This document shows, one piece after another, positions 25,288 through 33,618 of a stretch of 34,445 nucleotides of DNA. The DNA is from a virus, in IMG/VR virus record IMGVR_UViG_3300034685_000056, positions 1 to 34,445 of that record, one strand, 5' to 3'. Under the pieces are notes generated by a model, which searched no databases, had not been told where the DNA came from, and worked only from the letters and a program-made list of their open reading frames with translations. A program made the position numbers and the translations under genes. Numbering within the stretch: the stretch's first letter is position 1; each line of letters begins with the position of its first letter.

Positions 25288-26049
25288 TTAAAGCCTATCC
25301 CACAAACTCTTGTTTGTGTTGTTATCAACAATATCTATATTTATTGGAACTCTTATAGAGCCAGCATCACCCTTCTGCTTTGATTTTGCAACACTATAAG
25401 CAAATGCTTTAATAGCATTACTAAAATCATCAGGATTGCTAAATTCTTTAGCCTTTTCACGCCATTCATCAATCTGTTCTTGTGTTAAATCATCAGCGAC
25501 AGAATTGATTGCAAATTCAATTTTAGATTTTCTTTCTTGTTCTTCAACATTAGTCTTAAATTCAAGAAGTTTAGCTTTTTCTTCTTTCAATGTTTCAACT
25601 TCTTTTTCAAGAGCAGAAAACTTTTCTGATACTTTTTCCAATTCAGATACTTTCTCTTTATAAGAAACAATATCTTTATTAAGCTGTTCTTTCTCTGTTG
25701 CAAATGCCTTTTCTTTTTCTGCAACTAAATTATGTACAAATTCCATTAAATCGTCTTTTTCATCTTCATCATCATCTGTAATGACATAAGTCATTTTTGC
25801 ACGTTTTACACCTTCAAGATTAAGTTTAGCTACACCATCTTCAATAGAGTATGGAATAGCAACAGTTTTATTTGATTCTTCATCCATAGCATAAATATAA
25901 TCTTCATCGTAATCTCTCATCCAATATTTGCTACATTCCATATCTCCATTTTTGTATTTGACATCATTACAAGCAGATTGAAGAATGTTCCACATTTCAT
26001 TTGCAGTAATGCCAAAGGTTTGAGCAAATTCTTCTTTATTGAATTTCAT
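25288..26049 (-). CDS. Nested scaffold start inside the protease gene
   Basis: An in-frame ATG at 26049 begins MKFNKEEFAQTFGITANEM and is preceded by AAGGATGGTGAAGAT, which contains a usable ribosome site. Initiation here would make a 253-residue scaffold alone, with the acidic patch and coiled coil but no protease. Phage lambda makes its scaffold (Nu3) in just this way from within the protease gene C. This is inference from the internal site and the domain boundary. Confidence 0.45.
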   Translation of the reverse strand: MKFNKEEFAQTFGITANEMWNILQSACNDVKYKNGDMECSKYWMRDYDEDYIYAMDEESNKTVAIPYSIEDGVAKLNLEGVKRAKMTYVITDDDEDEKDDLMEFVHNLVAEKEKAFATEKEQLNKDIVSYKEKVSELEKVSEKFSALEKEVETLKEEKAKLLEFKTNVEEQERKSKIEFAINSVADDLTQEQIDEWREKAKEFSNPDDFSNAIKAFAYSVAKSKQKGDAGSIRVPINIDIVDNNTNKSLWDRL

Positions 26050-26997
26050 ATCTTCACCATCCTTACATGAAAAATTACTAGTGTCTAAACCAAGTATTTT
26101 ATAATATTTTTTTAATTTTGCTTTTGCAGATTTATAATAGTCTGCGTTTGTGTTTCTTTCTAAGAAAGAAAGAGCAGATTCACAACCAGACTTGCACAAT
26201 ACTAAAATATTATCTTTTATTCTGCATACAGGATATTTAAGTTTTAAACTAGGAGAATCTATCCATCCATCTTCAACAACCAAATAGCATTTGTTAACCA
26301 ATGTTTTATAGTTTTTAGCTTTTAAAATACTATCCCTCAATTTTATTTTATCAATGCTTCCCCAAGGTGTAGTCATATCTGCTGACTTTTTAGATAAGTC
26401 TATTTTAATAGGATCATTCTTTCCCATATCTTCTTTAGTCACAGCAAATAATATTTTCTTTACTTCTTCAACCATTTCAGAAAATTTTAATACAGTTGCT
26501 TTTGCGTTAGGAATAGCAGGAGAATCACCAATCAATGTTACACCTAAAAAAACAAACGATAAAATCTCTGTTTTATCATCTTTTTGTTGGCTTTCAACTA
26601 TCTGTATTTCCATTGATATAGGCTTTTCTCCATCGTGTTTCTTAAAAACTTCTAATACTTCTGGACAATAATATTTCCATATGTAAGCAGTACATACAAG
26701 CCATAATTCTTTATTTTCGTCATACTCAAACCTAATATCGTCTTTTGACAATACAACTCCACAAGGAATTTCATCTATTTCATGTCCCATGAAGTCTTTT
26801 GTATATTTATTATATTTATAAAGTATAGGCTTACCAACAAGTGTATTTGCTGCTTGCTTTATAGCATCTTCTGATATGGGTAAATTATGCTTGTTATCTC
26901 CACTCTTCGCCACCCACATCTCAATTTTTGATAGTTGGTTATCACTGATATCCTGTATATTATATTTATCTACCTTAAAACTTAAAACATTATCCAC
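25288..26997 (-). CDS. Prohead protease with C-terminal scaffold domain
   Basis: A 569-residue protein. I choose GTG 26997 because AAAGGGGTG lies 5 bases upstream; the longer TTG at 27015 has no ribosome site. Residues 1-190 resemble a prohead serine protease: H72 in MGHEIDEIPCGVV and S128 in KPISMEIQIV are candidate catalytic residues. A middle domain (LVNKCYLVVEDGWIDSPSL, CESALSFLERN, YYKILGL) follows. The last 250 residues hold MKFNKEEFAQTFGITANEM, an acidic patch (DDDEDEKDD) and a long coiled coil (about 420-490), the profile of a scaffolding protein. It lies between portal and capsid genes. It should guide capsid assembly and then degrade the scaffold. The catalytic assignment is inferred from motif order. 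Confidence 0.7.
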   Translation of the reverse strand: MDNVLSFKVDKYNIQDISDNQLSKIEMWVAKSGDNKHNLPISEDAIKQAANTLVGKPILYKYNKYTKDFMGHEIDEIPCGVVLSKDDIRFEYDENKELWLVCTAYIWKYYCPEVLEVFKKHDGEKPISMEIQIVESQQKDDKTEILSFVFLGVTLIGDSPAIPNAKATVLKFSEMVEEVKKILFAVTKEDMGKNDPIKIDLSKKSADMTTPWGSIDKIKLRDSILKAKNYKTLVNKCYLVVEDGWIDSPSLKLKYPVCRIKDNILVLCKSGCESALSFLERNTNADYYKSAKAKLKKYYKILGLDTSNFSCKDGEDMKFNKEEFAQTFGITANEMWNILQSACNDVKYKNGDMECSKYWMRDYDEDYIYAMDEESNKTVAIPYSIEDGVAKLNLEGVKRAKMTYVITDDDEDEKDDLMEFVHNLVAEKEKAFATEKEQLNKDIVSYKEKVSELEKVSEKFSALEKEVETLKEEKAKLLEFKTNVEEQERKSKIEFAINSVADDLTQEQIDEWREKAKEFSNPDDFSNAIKAFAYSVAKSKQKGDAGSIRVPINIDIVDNNTNKSLWDRL

Positions 26998-27035
26998 ATT
27001 TTCACCCCTTTCCAAATAAAATAGGGAAGAAGTAG

Positions 27036-27266
27036 TTATTCTTTAGGAAATGCTAAATTACCAGTTTCCTTGTTGTTCTTCCACTCTAACAGTGCTTCAC
27101 TTAATTCATCTGTTTTAAGAAAAATCCATACTATTTTCTTATCATTTTCATCTATTTGTCTTGATATATATTTTATATTCTTAATTTCACATAAAAACTT
27201 TTTTAAGTTTTTACTTTTACAATAAAACTTTTTTTCTTTAATTGTTTCTGGATTAACCACAAACAT
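27036..27266 (-). CDS. Small protein of unknown function, 76 residues
   Basis: Start ATG 27266 (MFVVNPETIKEKKFYC) is chosen because GAAAGGAAG precedes it by 6 bases; the frame extends to a TTG at 27287 but overlaps the portal stop. It is lysine-rich, with FYCKSKNLKKFLCEIKNIKY and IDENDKKIVWIFLKTDELSEALLEWKNN. It looks like a small alpha/beta protein between portal and protease genes, where accessory head genes occur. No family recognised. Confidence 0.6.
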   Translation of the reverse strand: MFVVNPETIKEKKFYCKSKNLKKFLCEIKNIKYISRQIDENDKKIVWIFLKTDELSEALLEWKNNKETGNLAFPKE

Positions 27267-27283
27267 CAAAAACTTCCTTTCTA

Positions 27284-28840
27284 TCAATCATATTCATCTA
27301 AATCCCTATCTATATTGCTTCCAGCCGTTTCCGTAATTTCACTAGCTTCAGTTTTAATGTCACCCTTTGGTCTACCACCTTTACTATCTTCTTTCGACAT
27401 GGTATATGCTGTTTTAATAGGTGTTAATTTATCAGGAAAACCAAGCCACTTCATAAGAAGCATACCCGAATCCAATTCTTTTATACTCATACCTTCAGCA
27501 GAAGCAATCTTAGGTGTTATAATACCATTTTGTGCTAATTCTAAAGCATGTTTTTGTCTATCTTCTCTGTCATGAATCGTGCCTTCAAATTTAATCTTAA
27601 ACTTATACCGTTTTGTTAATCTATTTACATGATAAGTACAAAAATCTTCAAATTGCTTATACAATCTTTCAATAAATACAGAATCTATAAGTTTAGATAT
27701 ATTCATAGATGCTACATTCGGTCTTTCTGTGCTAAAGGCATTTTTATCTATACCACTTTGAGCAAATATATTATTTAACGCTCTAAGCACTACGTCACTT
27801 TTTACTTCTGTTGCATTTTCAAAAGAAAATATTTCTGGATTTTCCAAAGGCAATGCTTTAATATCAACACTTGAAGGCAAGTTATTTTTAGCAATTTTTA
27901 TAAACTCAGCAAGTGTATTAGGGTCGACTGCAAAATCATCTGCTTTTGAACCTGTTTTATTTTCCTTATTCCTCGGTACTGCGCCTAATATTATTTTATA
28001 AACTTCTAAATCTGCTTTTATTTTTTGTAAATCTTTTAAATATGGAATATCTGCAAAATCAAGAAACACTCCCATCAAGGGAGGCACTAATCCAGCAAAA
28101 TGAGTATGAAACTTAAATACCCATCCGTTTTCAGGACTTATTTGTTGCCAGTACATCCATTGACCATTTCTCATTTCTGCACGTATATTAGGATAATATG
28201 TTTTGTTCTTCTGCATATCTAAAGCATTTTTATAATATTTTTTAAACTCTGGCGCAAATCCATTGATGTCAACGCCGATTTGCTGAAAATACATTAAATT
28301 AAATGAGTATAAATATCCATATTCCCAATAAGAATCTACTATACACCAATCAATAGGCATTTCTTGTAAAAACAAAGCATTGTCGCTTTCACGTAAATAT
28401 ACAAAATATCCGTCCTCTAAACACATTTTTAGTAATGCTTTTGTGAATTCTTTTTTTACATTAAACCTATCAAACCAACTACACATAATATCATAATCTT
28501 TTTTAAAAGTTGGCTTTTTAATATCTTCTTCAGAAATATTTATTGGAATAGGAAACCAGTCAAATGTAAGTATATCTGCTAAATAATGAACCATTCGCTT
28601 ATATGTAGTTTGTGTATTATATAAATATTGTGATAATCGTCTTAATACTTGCTCATTATCTCTTGGATTAGCAATAAGTTTTTTTATACGCTCTCTGTCT
28701 TGTTCAACAGGACGCATATTTATATCTTTAAGATAATTATTTGCAAGTAAAGGATTAAACAAATAAGCATTTAATTGCGTAAGATTCCTTGCAAATTCCA
28801 ATGCGAAATTAGAATCTTCTTGTATCTTTTGACGTGGCAC
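27284..28840 (-). CDS. Portal protein
   Basis: A 518-residue protein directly downstream of the large terminase. Start GTG 28840 stands 7 bases after AAAGGTGG; the ATG overlapping it by two bases is out of frame. The N-terminal part (LSQYLYNTQTTYKRMVHYLADILTFDWF) and the segment KMCLEDGYFVYLRESDNALFL match portal wing and stem openings. GVFLDFADIPYLKDLQKIKADLEVYKIILGAVP looks like the crown/stem helix region, and NIFAQSGIDKNAFS is a typical late motif. The tail end is disordered and basic (SKGGRPKGD). It forms the ring through which DNA enters the head. Confidence 0.85.
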   Translation of the reverse strand: MPRQKIQEDSNFALEFARNLTQLNAYLFNPLLANNYLKDINMRPVEQDRERIKKLIANPRDNEQVLRRLSQYLYNTQTTYKRMVHYLADILTFDWFPIPINISEEDIKKPTFKKDYDIMCSWFDRFNVKKEFTKALLKMCLEDGYFVYLRESDNALFLQEMPIDWCIVDSYWEYGYLYSFNLMYFQQIGVDINGFAPEFKKYYKNALDMQKNKTYYPNIRAEMRNGQWMYWQQISPENGWVFKFHTHFAGLVPPLMGVFLDFADIPYLKDLQKIKADLEVYKIILGAVPRNKENKTGSKADDFAVDPNTLAEFIKIAKNNLPSSVDIKALPLENPEIFSFENATEVKSDVVLRALNNIFAQSGIDKNAFSTERPNVASMNISKLIDSVFIERLYKQFEDFCTYHVNRLTKRYKFKIKFEGTIHDREDRQKHALELAQNGIITPKIASAEGMSIKELDSGMLLMKWLGFPDKLTPIKTAYTMSKEDSKGGRPKGDIKTEASEITETAGSNIDRDLDEYD

Positions 28841-28865
28841 ATCCTCACCACCTTTCTACCAAGAA

Positions 28866-30689
28866 TTAAATGTAACTATATTTTAGAAGCGTTTCAAGCA
28901 TGCTGCTTTTATCTTCTTTCACCCTTAATTCAATTTCTTTTTGTTTTATATAATATAAACCATAAGCCAAACTACTATATCTGTCTTTTCTATGTCCTGC
29001 TGGTTCTGTTAATTTAATAAAGCCACTACGCATTTCCATTTCAAGATTAATCATTTCTGTGATTAGTCTTGTTGTCTGAAAATAGCAAGCATTTAACCTT
29101 GCAATATCTTCATCAGTTAATTTTAATGATTGTTGATTATCAAGAATATATTCTCTACCTTCAATTTCATTCACTAACAATTTTATTTTACGTTTTTCAA
29201 ATTGAGTTTTTGTGTAAATTGCCATCTCGTGATTTGTTTGTGATGCATTAGCGCCAGTGACCTTTATAGAGTATATTACTGGCAAAGCATCTTTGGTATA
29301 AGCTCGCTCTTGCATTTTTTCGTCATTAAATGCCGTAAATGCAGGATATTCTACACCACGCGCATTGTCAAAAGTAACTTTGGTACATTCGTCATAAATA
29401 CCTATAGCATTACCATTTGTATCCATTGCAACAACATCACATTCTAAATCATAGAATAATTGTTTAAGTCTCAATGCTTGAACACTCGTATGTTGTCCTT
29501 CCATAGTTTCTATATATTCGACAGATTTTATATATTCATCATTGTTTGGAATACATCTAACAAACGTAAATACAGTTTGGTCATTTTCTCTACCGCTCAT
29601 TAAACCTATATCGACTGCTAATAATCTAAATTCATTTTTATGTTTAGCTTTGTAAAATTTATTTTTTTTTAAATCGCCTTTAAATTGCACATAATCAGAA
29701 TTAGATAATGGTATCAAAGGTTTAGTTATATTTCTGCATTTATTTAAATCATCAAATTTAAAATATGCTTTTTCGGACTCGCCAAACGGAATTGACTCCA
29801 TCTCAAGCTGAAAAGCAAGCGGATCAAAGTCGGATTCACTCATTTCATCTATTATTCTTTGTCTATCAATTATTCCATGTTTTACACCTAACTGATAAGG
29901 AAAACCGCAAGTAAAATATCTTCTACCTGCTAACATAGCATCTTTAAATGCTAAAAATCTATCCCAACTCCAATGTGACTTCAACCAGCTTGAAGATAAA
30001 TATATTTCTGTGTTTGGCTCTTGTAATCCCTCATATTCCTTATATTTTAAATATCCCGGTTGTCTGCGAGAAGTTAAAAACTTTCTCAAAACTTTTTTAA
30101 TTATTTCAAAATCAACCATTCTGAATTCATCTACAACTAACACGTTAGCTCTTGCACTACGCGCATTATCATTAGCAGCAACAACCTTTATCCAACTAGT
30201 ATTATGAAATCTAACAATAGGGTCATTAACTGATGTTTTTAATTCACAAATTTCTCTTTGTAAATTAGGACAGTTATCGTAAAATCCTTTTATTTTTTCA
30301 CTTATTACATTTAAACTTTGTGATTTTGTTCCTGCTGCTATACATATTTTAGTACCTGGATAAAGTATACATCGTACTATACAATAGAGGGCAACTAAAT
30401 GCGACTTTCCCAATCCACGACTTGCCCACCAAAGAAAATAATCGTTATGAAACATTAAATATATTAATATCTTTTGAAATAGCGAAAAAGGCGTAATTTG
30501 CAAATATTCAGAAATAAACCTATGAGGATTTTCTCTCCAATACCCAACCCATACAGCAAGACCATTCATAAACTTTTCTTGCTTCATCATAGCATCTGTT
30601 TGTTTATTAAAACTTCGTCTTTGCTCAAATACATTGTCTTTTATACTGTTCTTTTTATCTGGGTGTTCATAATTGCTATACCAAGCCAT
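28866..30689 (-). CDS. terL: Terminase large subunit
   Basis: A 607-residue protein. Start ATG 30689 (MAWYSNYEHPDKK) is preferred for the AGAAGGTG 6 bases upstream; the frame opens 9 bases earlier. The ATPase has Walker A at about residues 89-96 (ASRGLGKS) and Walker B at about 182-188 (VLVVDEF, E as catalytic carboxylate). The nuclease half begins with LLAVDIG near 358-363 and DVVAMDTNG near 418-427, acidic residues expected of the RNase-H-fold nuclease. The start overlaps the small-subunit gene. It packages and cuts phage DNA at the portal. Confidence 0.95.
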   Translation of the reverse strand: MAWYSNYEHPDKKNSIKDNVFEQRRSFNKQTDAMMKQEKFMNGLAVWVGYWRENPHRFISEYLQITPFSLFQKILIYLMFHNDYFLWWASRGLGKSHLVALYCIVRCILYPGTKICIAAGTKSQSLNVISEKIKGFYDNCPNLQREICELKTSVNDPIVRFHNTSWIKVVAANDNARSARANVLVVDEFRMVDFEIIKKVLRKFLTSRRQPGYLKYKEYEGLQEPNTEIYLSSSWLKSHWSWDRFLAFKDAMLAGRRYFTCGFPYQLGVKHGIIDRQRIIDEMSESDFDPLAFQLEMESIPFGESEKAYFKFDDLNKCRNITKPLIPLSNSDYVQFKGDLKKNKFYKAKHKNEFRLLAVDIGLMSGRENDQTVFTFVRCIPNNDEYIKSVEYIETMEGQHTSVQALRLKQLFYDLECDVVAMDTNGNAIGIYDECTKVTFDNARGVEYPAFTAFNDEKMQERAYTKDALPVIYSIKVTGANASQTNHEMAIYTKTQFEKRKIKLLVNEIEGREYILDNQQSLKLTDEDIARLNACYFQTTRLITEMINLEMEMRSGFIKLTEPAGHRKDRYSSLAYGLYYIKQKEIELRVKEDKSSMLETLLKYSYI

Positions 30690-31662
30690 TATCAACACCT
30701 TCTTCTACTAAATCATCTTTCGTGCCATCATCATTTATATTATCATTTTGTTTTAAATCTTCTTCTGTTATTTCAACAGAATATTTCATCATTTCTTCTT
30801 CATATTCTTTGGCATACGTATTATTAATTCCTAACATACGACAAAAATGACCCAAAAACCAAACTCTGATATATTTTTTAAATCCATCAACATCTTGAAG
30901 TTCTGGGTCTGGTTCTGGTATTGGCTTCTCGTTTTCAAATTTTTTAATCCATGTACCTAATGTGTTTACATCAGCAGCCATAGCAGCACTTTCTTGTATT
31001 GGTTTTAAAGCGGCAGAATTCATTAAATCTTGTAAATCCTTTAATTCTTTACTTACTCCATCTCCGCTTGCCCTTTTTTTCTTTATGTTTAGTTGCTGAT
31101 AGCATATTTCTTGTACCAATATTTCCATAGACTTTGTAGAAACATCATACCTTGTACACCACTCATTATATTGTTCTTCTAGATATTGTAAATCTTGTGG
31201 TGGTAAATTACCCCATTTGCGTATTAAATACGAATTAGATTCTTCATCAGAAACATTTATATTATTGTCTAATTTTATATTATCATCTAAAAAATCATCA
31301 CTTTGGTCAAAACAATTACCATAATTATTTGTATCGCCTAAAGAATTTATTTCTTTAAAATACGACTGCCATATTTTCCAACCTGTTTTTATAGAATGAT
31401 TAGTTGCACCATTAAAAGCAGCAATAGAAAATGGTATGTCTAATCTTCTACACAGATAATACATAGCCTTTTTGTTTTCGCCATATAATGCAAAATAATC
31501 ATTAAAAAAAACATCTATACATTGTTTGCATACCAACAATTTACCAGTAGCAGCAAACAATCTGCTTTTGCTCATATAGAAATCACTAATTTTTGTTGAT
31601 CCGCAGCAAACACAAAAAGGCTCTAATGTGTTTGCTTTCTTATTTTTTGTGTTTGCCACCAT
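30676..31662 (-). CDS. Terminase small subunit, zinc-finger type
   Basis: A 328-residue protein ending inside the start of terL. Start ATG 31662 (MVANTKNKKAN) follows AAGAAGGTG; GTG 31659 is also possible. An N-terminal Cys4 finger is visible (CVCCGSTKISDFYMS, then LLVCKQCIDVFF). The conserved middle is WGNLPPQDLQYLEEQYNEW and MEILVQEICYQQLNIKKKR. Then come ADVNTLGTWIKKFENEKPIP and WFLGHFCRMLGINN near the C-terminus, as seen in a family of long small-terminase proteins of Firmicutes phages. The acidic tail may contact TerL. It should recognise the packaging site. Confidence 0.72.
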   Translation of the reverse strand: MVANTKNKKANTLEPFCVCCGSTKISDFYMSKSRLFAATGKLLVCKQCIDVFFNDYFALYGENKKAMYYLCRRLDIPFSIAAFNGATNHSIKTGWKIWQSYFKEINSLGDTNNYGNCFDQSDDFLDDNIKLDNNINVSDEESNSYLIRKWGNLPPQDLQYLEEQYNEWCTRYDVSTKSMEILVQEICYQQLNIKKKRASGDGVSKELKDLQDLMNSAALKPIQESAAMAADVNTLGTWIKKFENEKPIPEPDPELQDVDGFKKYIRVWFLGHFCRMLGINNTYAKEYEEEMMKYSVEITEEDLKQNDNINDDGTKDDLVEEGVDNGLV

Positions 31663-31673
31663 CACACCTTCTT

Positions 31674-32078
31674 TCAACCATCTTCGTTATATTCGTCAAA
31701 ACTTCCATTTTCATACAAATTTTCTAATTCATCTTCTAATTTAACTGCATGTTTCAAAAGAGAATTACCTAATTCATTAGCCAACACGTGTTGTCCTTCC
31801 ATATATGCTTCTTGTACTCTGAACTCAATTTCCTGTCTTAATATTTCTAATGCTTCACTATAATCGCTTTCTTTAATTGCATGAATTAAATCAATATAAT
31901 ACTGACATTCTTCACAATCACATATTTCTTCAGTATGTTCTTCTTGTTTTAATTTTGTATTTTCGTATAGTTCATCAGTGAGGCTATAATATACATCCTG
32001 AGAAACTTCTTTATCATCTATGTAATATTTTTTAATTATTTGTCCATTTTCTTTAAAGGTTTCTTCTCTGAATCTCAT
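31674..32078 (-). CDS. Small acidic protein of unknown function
   Basis: The frame is open upstream to 32111, but I place the start at ATG 32078 (MRFREETFKENGQ). A ribosome site (AAAGG near 32100) serves a five-codon mini-frame ATG-GTA-CGA-GTA-TGA (32089-32075) whose TGA overlaps this ATG, so translational coupling is likely. The 134-residue product has a Cys pair (EICDCEECQYY), and acidic helices (SEALEILRQEIEFRVQEAYM, HAVKLEDELENLYENG). Its stop overlaps the upstream frame of the small-terminase gene. No family recognised. Confidence 0.6.
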   Translation of the reverse strand: MRFREETFKENGQIIKKYYIDDKEVSQDVYYSLTDELYENTKLKQEEHTEEICDCEECQYYIDLIHAIKESDYSEALEILRQEIEFRVQEAYMEGQHVLANELGNSLLKHAVKLEDELENLYENGSFDEYNEDG

Positions 32079-32101
32079 ACTCGTACCATATTTAACCTTT
32101 C

Positions 32102-33031
32102 TCAAATACAAATTAATTTTGATTCTTCGTAGATAAGATTACCTTGTTCATCCTGAACTAAAAAAACAAAACCTTTATCTTGTGGTCTTACCATACTACC
32201 ATCAGAAGCATAAGACTGTTCTTCGCATAAACAACCACTTTCGTACATATATACACCACCATATCTGCTAAAACCTTGATGATGTGTATGACTCAAACAA
32301 AGCGTATCAAATTTCTCTCCTAATTGAAGAAAATATAAATATGCCTTCTCTGTTGTTGCAAGTATACCATTCCTAAACGCCTTCGGATGGGCAAAAAGTG
32401 TATTTCCTATTTTACACCACCAATTTTTCATATATTCAATATCTACCTTATCATCAAACACTTTGGTTAACGGTTCATAAAATGTTTTACTTTTTGTTTG
32501 ATGGTCGTGTTTCCAAAAACCCAAATCTATAATAAAATCAAGATTAGTTTCTGGCATAAGAGTAAGCAAATCTTCATGTACTTTTTCACTAAAATAATTA
32601 ATTAGCCTATAATTATGATTTCCTGCTATCAATTTAACTTGCTTTGGTTTTATATACTCAATAATATCTATAATCATCTGCCTAGCACCTATCATTTCAT
32701 CCACAAAAGGCACTCTGTATTTTTTCTTAAATTTACTAACTGATTGACAATCTTGTTCATCTCCACCAAACACAAGTACATCAACCTTACCAACATAATC
32801 TTTAAAAACTTCTTTTGGTAAATTAAATGGGTAATGGTTGTCTGAAATATGTAATATTCTTGTTTTATTTTTATATCCTATTTCTCCATTTTCTCTACGT
32901 ATTCTTTTAAACCAACTGCGTAAACATTCGCCTGAAGAAAATCCATATTGTTTTGCAAGCTCTTCCCAAGATAAATCAATCTCTTTATTGTGCTTTTTAT
33001 AGCATATATTCAATAATTCCTTATTATTCAA
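32102..33031 (-). CDS. Calcineurin-like metallophosphoesterase with N-terminal HTH
   Basis: A 309-residue protein. Start TTG 33031 is 8 bases after a strong GGGGAGG; the nearby ATG 33035 opens only a four-codon frame. Residues 1-50 (ELAKQYGFSSGECLRSWFKRIRRE) look like a helix-turn-helix. The phosphoesterase motifs follow in order: D64/H66 in ISDNHYP, D91 in GGDEQD, GNHN at 137-140, H215 in FAHPKAF and SHTHH at 248-251. These bind two metals in the family. Such proteins, with an HTH, are found next to terminase genes in some phages; their substrate is not known. It is the first gene after the strong terminator, so it may head the late operon. Confidence 0.85.
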   Translation of the reverse strand: MNNKELLNICYKKHNKEIDLSWEELAKQYGFSSGECLRSWFKRIRRENGEIGYKNKTRILHISDNHYPFNLPKEVFKDYVGKVDVLVFGGDEQDCQSVSKFKKKYRVPFVDEMIGARQMIIDIIEYIKPKQVKLIAGNHNYRLINYFSEKVHEDLLTLMPETNLDFIIDLGFWKHDHQTKSKTFYEPLTKVFDDKVDIEYMKNWWCKIGNTLFAHPKAFRNGILATTEKAYLYFLQLGEKFDTLCLSHTHHQGFSRYGGVYMYESGCLCEEQSYASDGSMVRPQDKGFVFLVQDEQGNLIYEESKLICI

Positions 33032-33066
33032 ACATTCAACCTCCCCAAACTTTTTTAATAATAAAA

Positions 33067-33093
33067 AAGTAGGGGAGAGAAACGCCCCTACTT
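33067..33093 (-). terminator. Strong intrinsic terminator ending the ncRNA region
   Basis: AAGTAGGGG (33067-33075) pairs with CCCCTACTT (33085-33093), 9 bp, 9-base loop. On the minus strand the right arm runs into TTTTTTATTATT. A second, competing AT stem (33049-33057 with 33062-33070) overlaps its distal arm, so two states are possible. It lies about 20 bases before the ribosome site of the phosphoesterase gene. Confidence 0.8.
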
Positions 33094-33520
33094 ATAATAA
33101 ATATTATATTAATATTTTACAATCCGCAAACCTCATGCAGTTATTGGATTGATGAATAGGGAATCAATCCTAGACTCCCTGTTTTTTGAAAATCATATTA
33201 TTCGCTTACTCCAGAAGCGAACATTTTTACAACAAAAACCGATTCTCTAAATCATTGGTACATCCGCAAAAAACCAATGCAAACTTGAATCGGATTGAGC
33301 AGTATAGTTGCAGTTACTACACTACTAGTTTTACAATAGCTTCAGCTCTCTAATAATACCGAAGCACTAATTGCTTATGATAAAATAAAATATTGTATTA
33401 ATGATGCCTTAATGGCGGTTCTGATAAGAACATTGTTGTGACTTTGTGTTGTATAGCACACAACACGACATCAGTCGTATTCCTTTGTTATCATACCATA
33501 GACTTGTACCCCCATGAAGC

Positions 33521-33618
33521 AAGGAAGGAACACACACTTGTTATTGTTTTTGAAAATTGCCCATTTAAGGGTTCTTTGAAATCACAAGGGAAGGAATGCA
33601 CACTGATTATTGTTTTTG
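33521..33618 (-). repeat. Imperfect direct repeat of about 33 bases within the ncRNA region
   Basis: Copies lie at 33521-33552 and 33586-33618. Both share an AAGG(G)AAGGAA start, a CACAC core and a TTATTGTTTTTG end. The second copy's GGGAAGGA pairs with TCCTTCCC (33619-33626). The repeated motif may form two similar sub-structures in the RNA. Confidence 0.75.

Noticed and set aside
33201-33228. Plus-strand terminator (7-bp stem followed by ATTTTTA)
   Set aside because: The stem is real, but no plus-strand gene leads into it and the loops and terminal hairpin favour minus-strand transcription; I treat it as part of the ncRNA.
33100-33300. tRNA genes or a CRISPR array in the hairpin-rich region
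   Set aside because: No segment has a 7-bp acceptor with a T-loop consensus, and the only repeat pair is imperfect with two copies, so neither tRNA nor CRISPR is supported.
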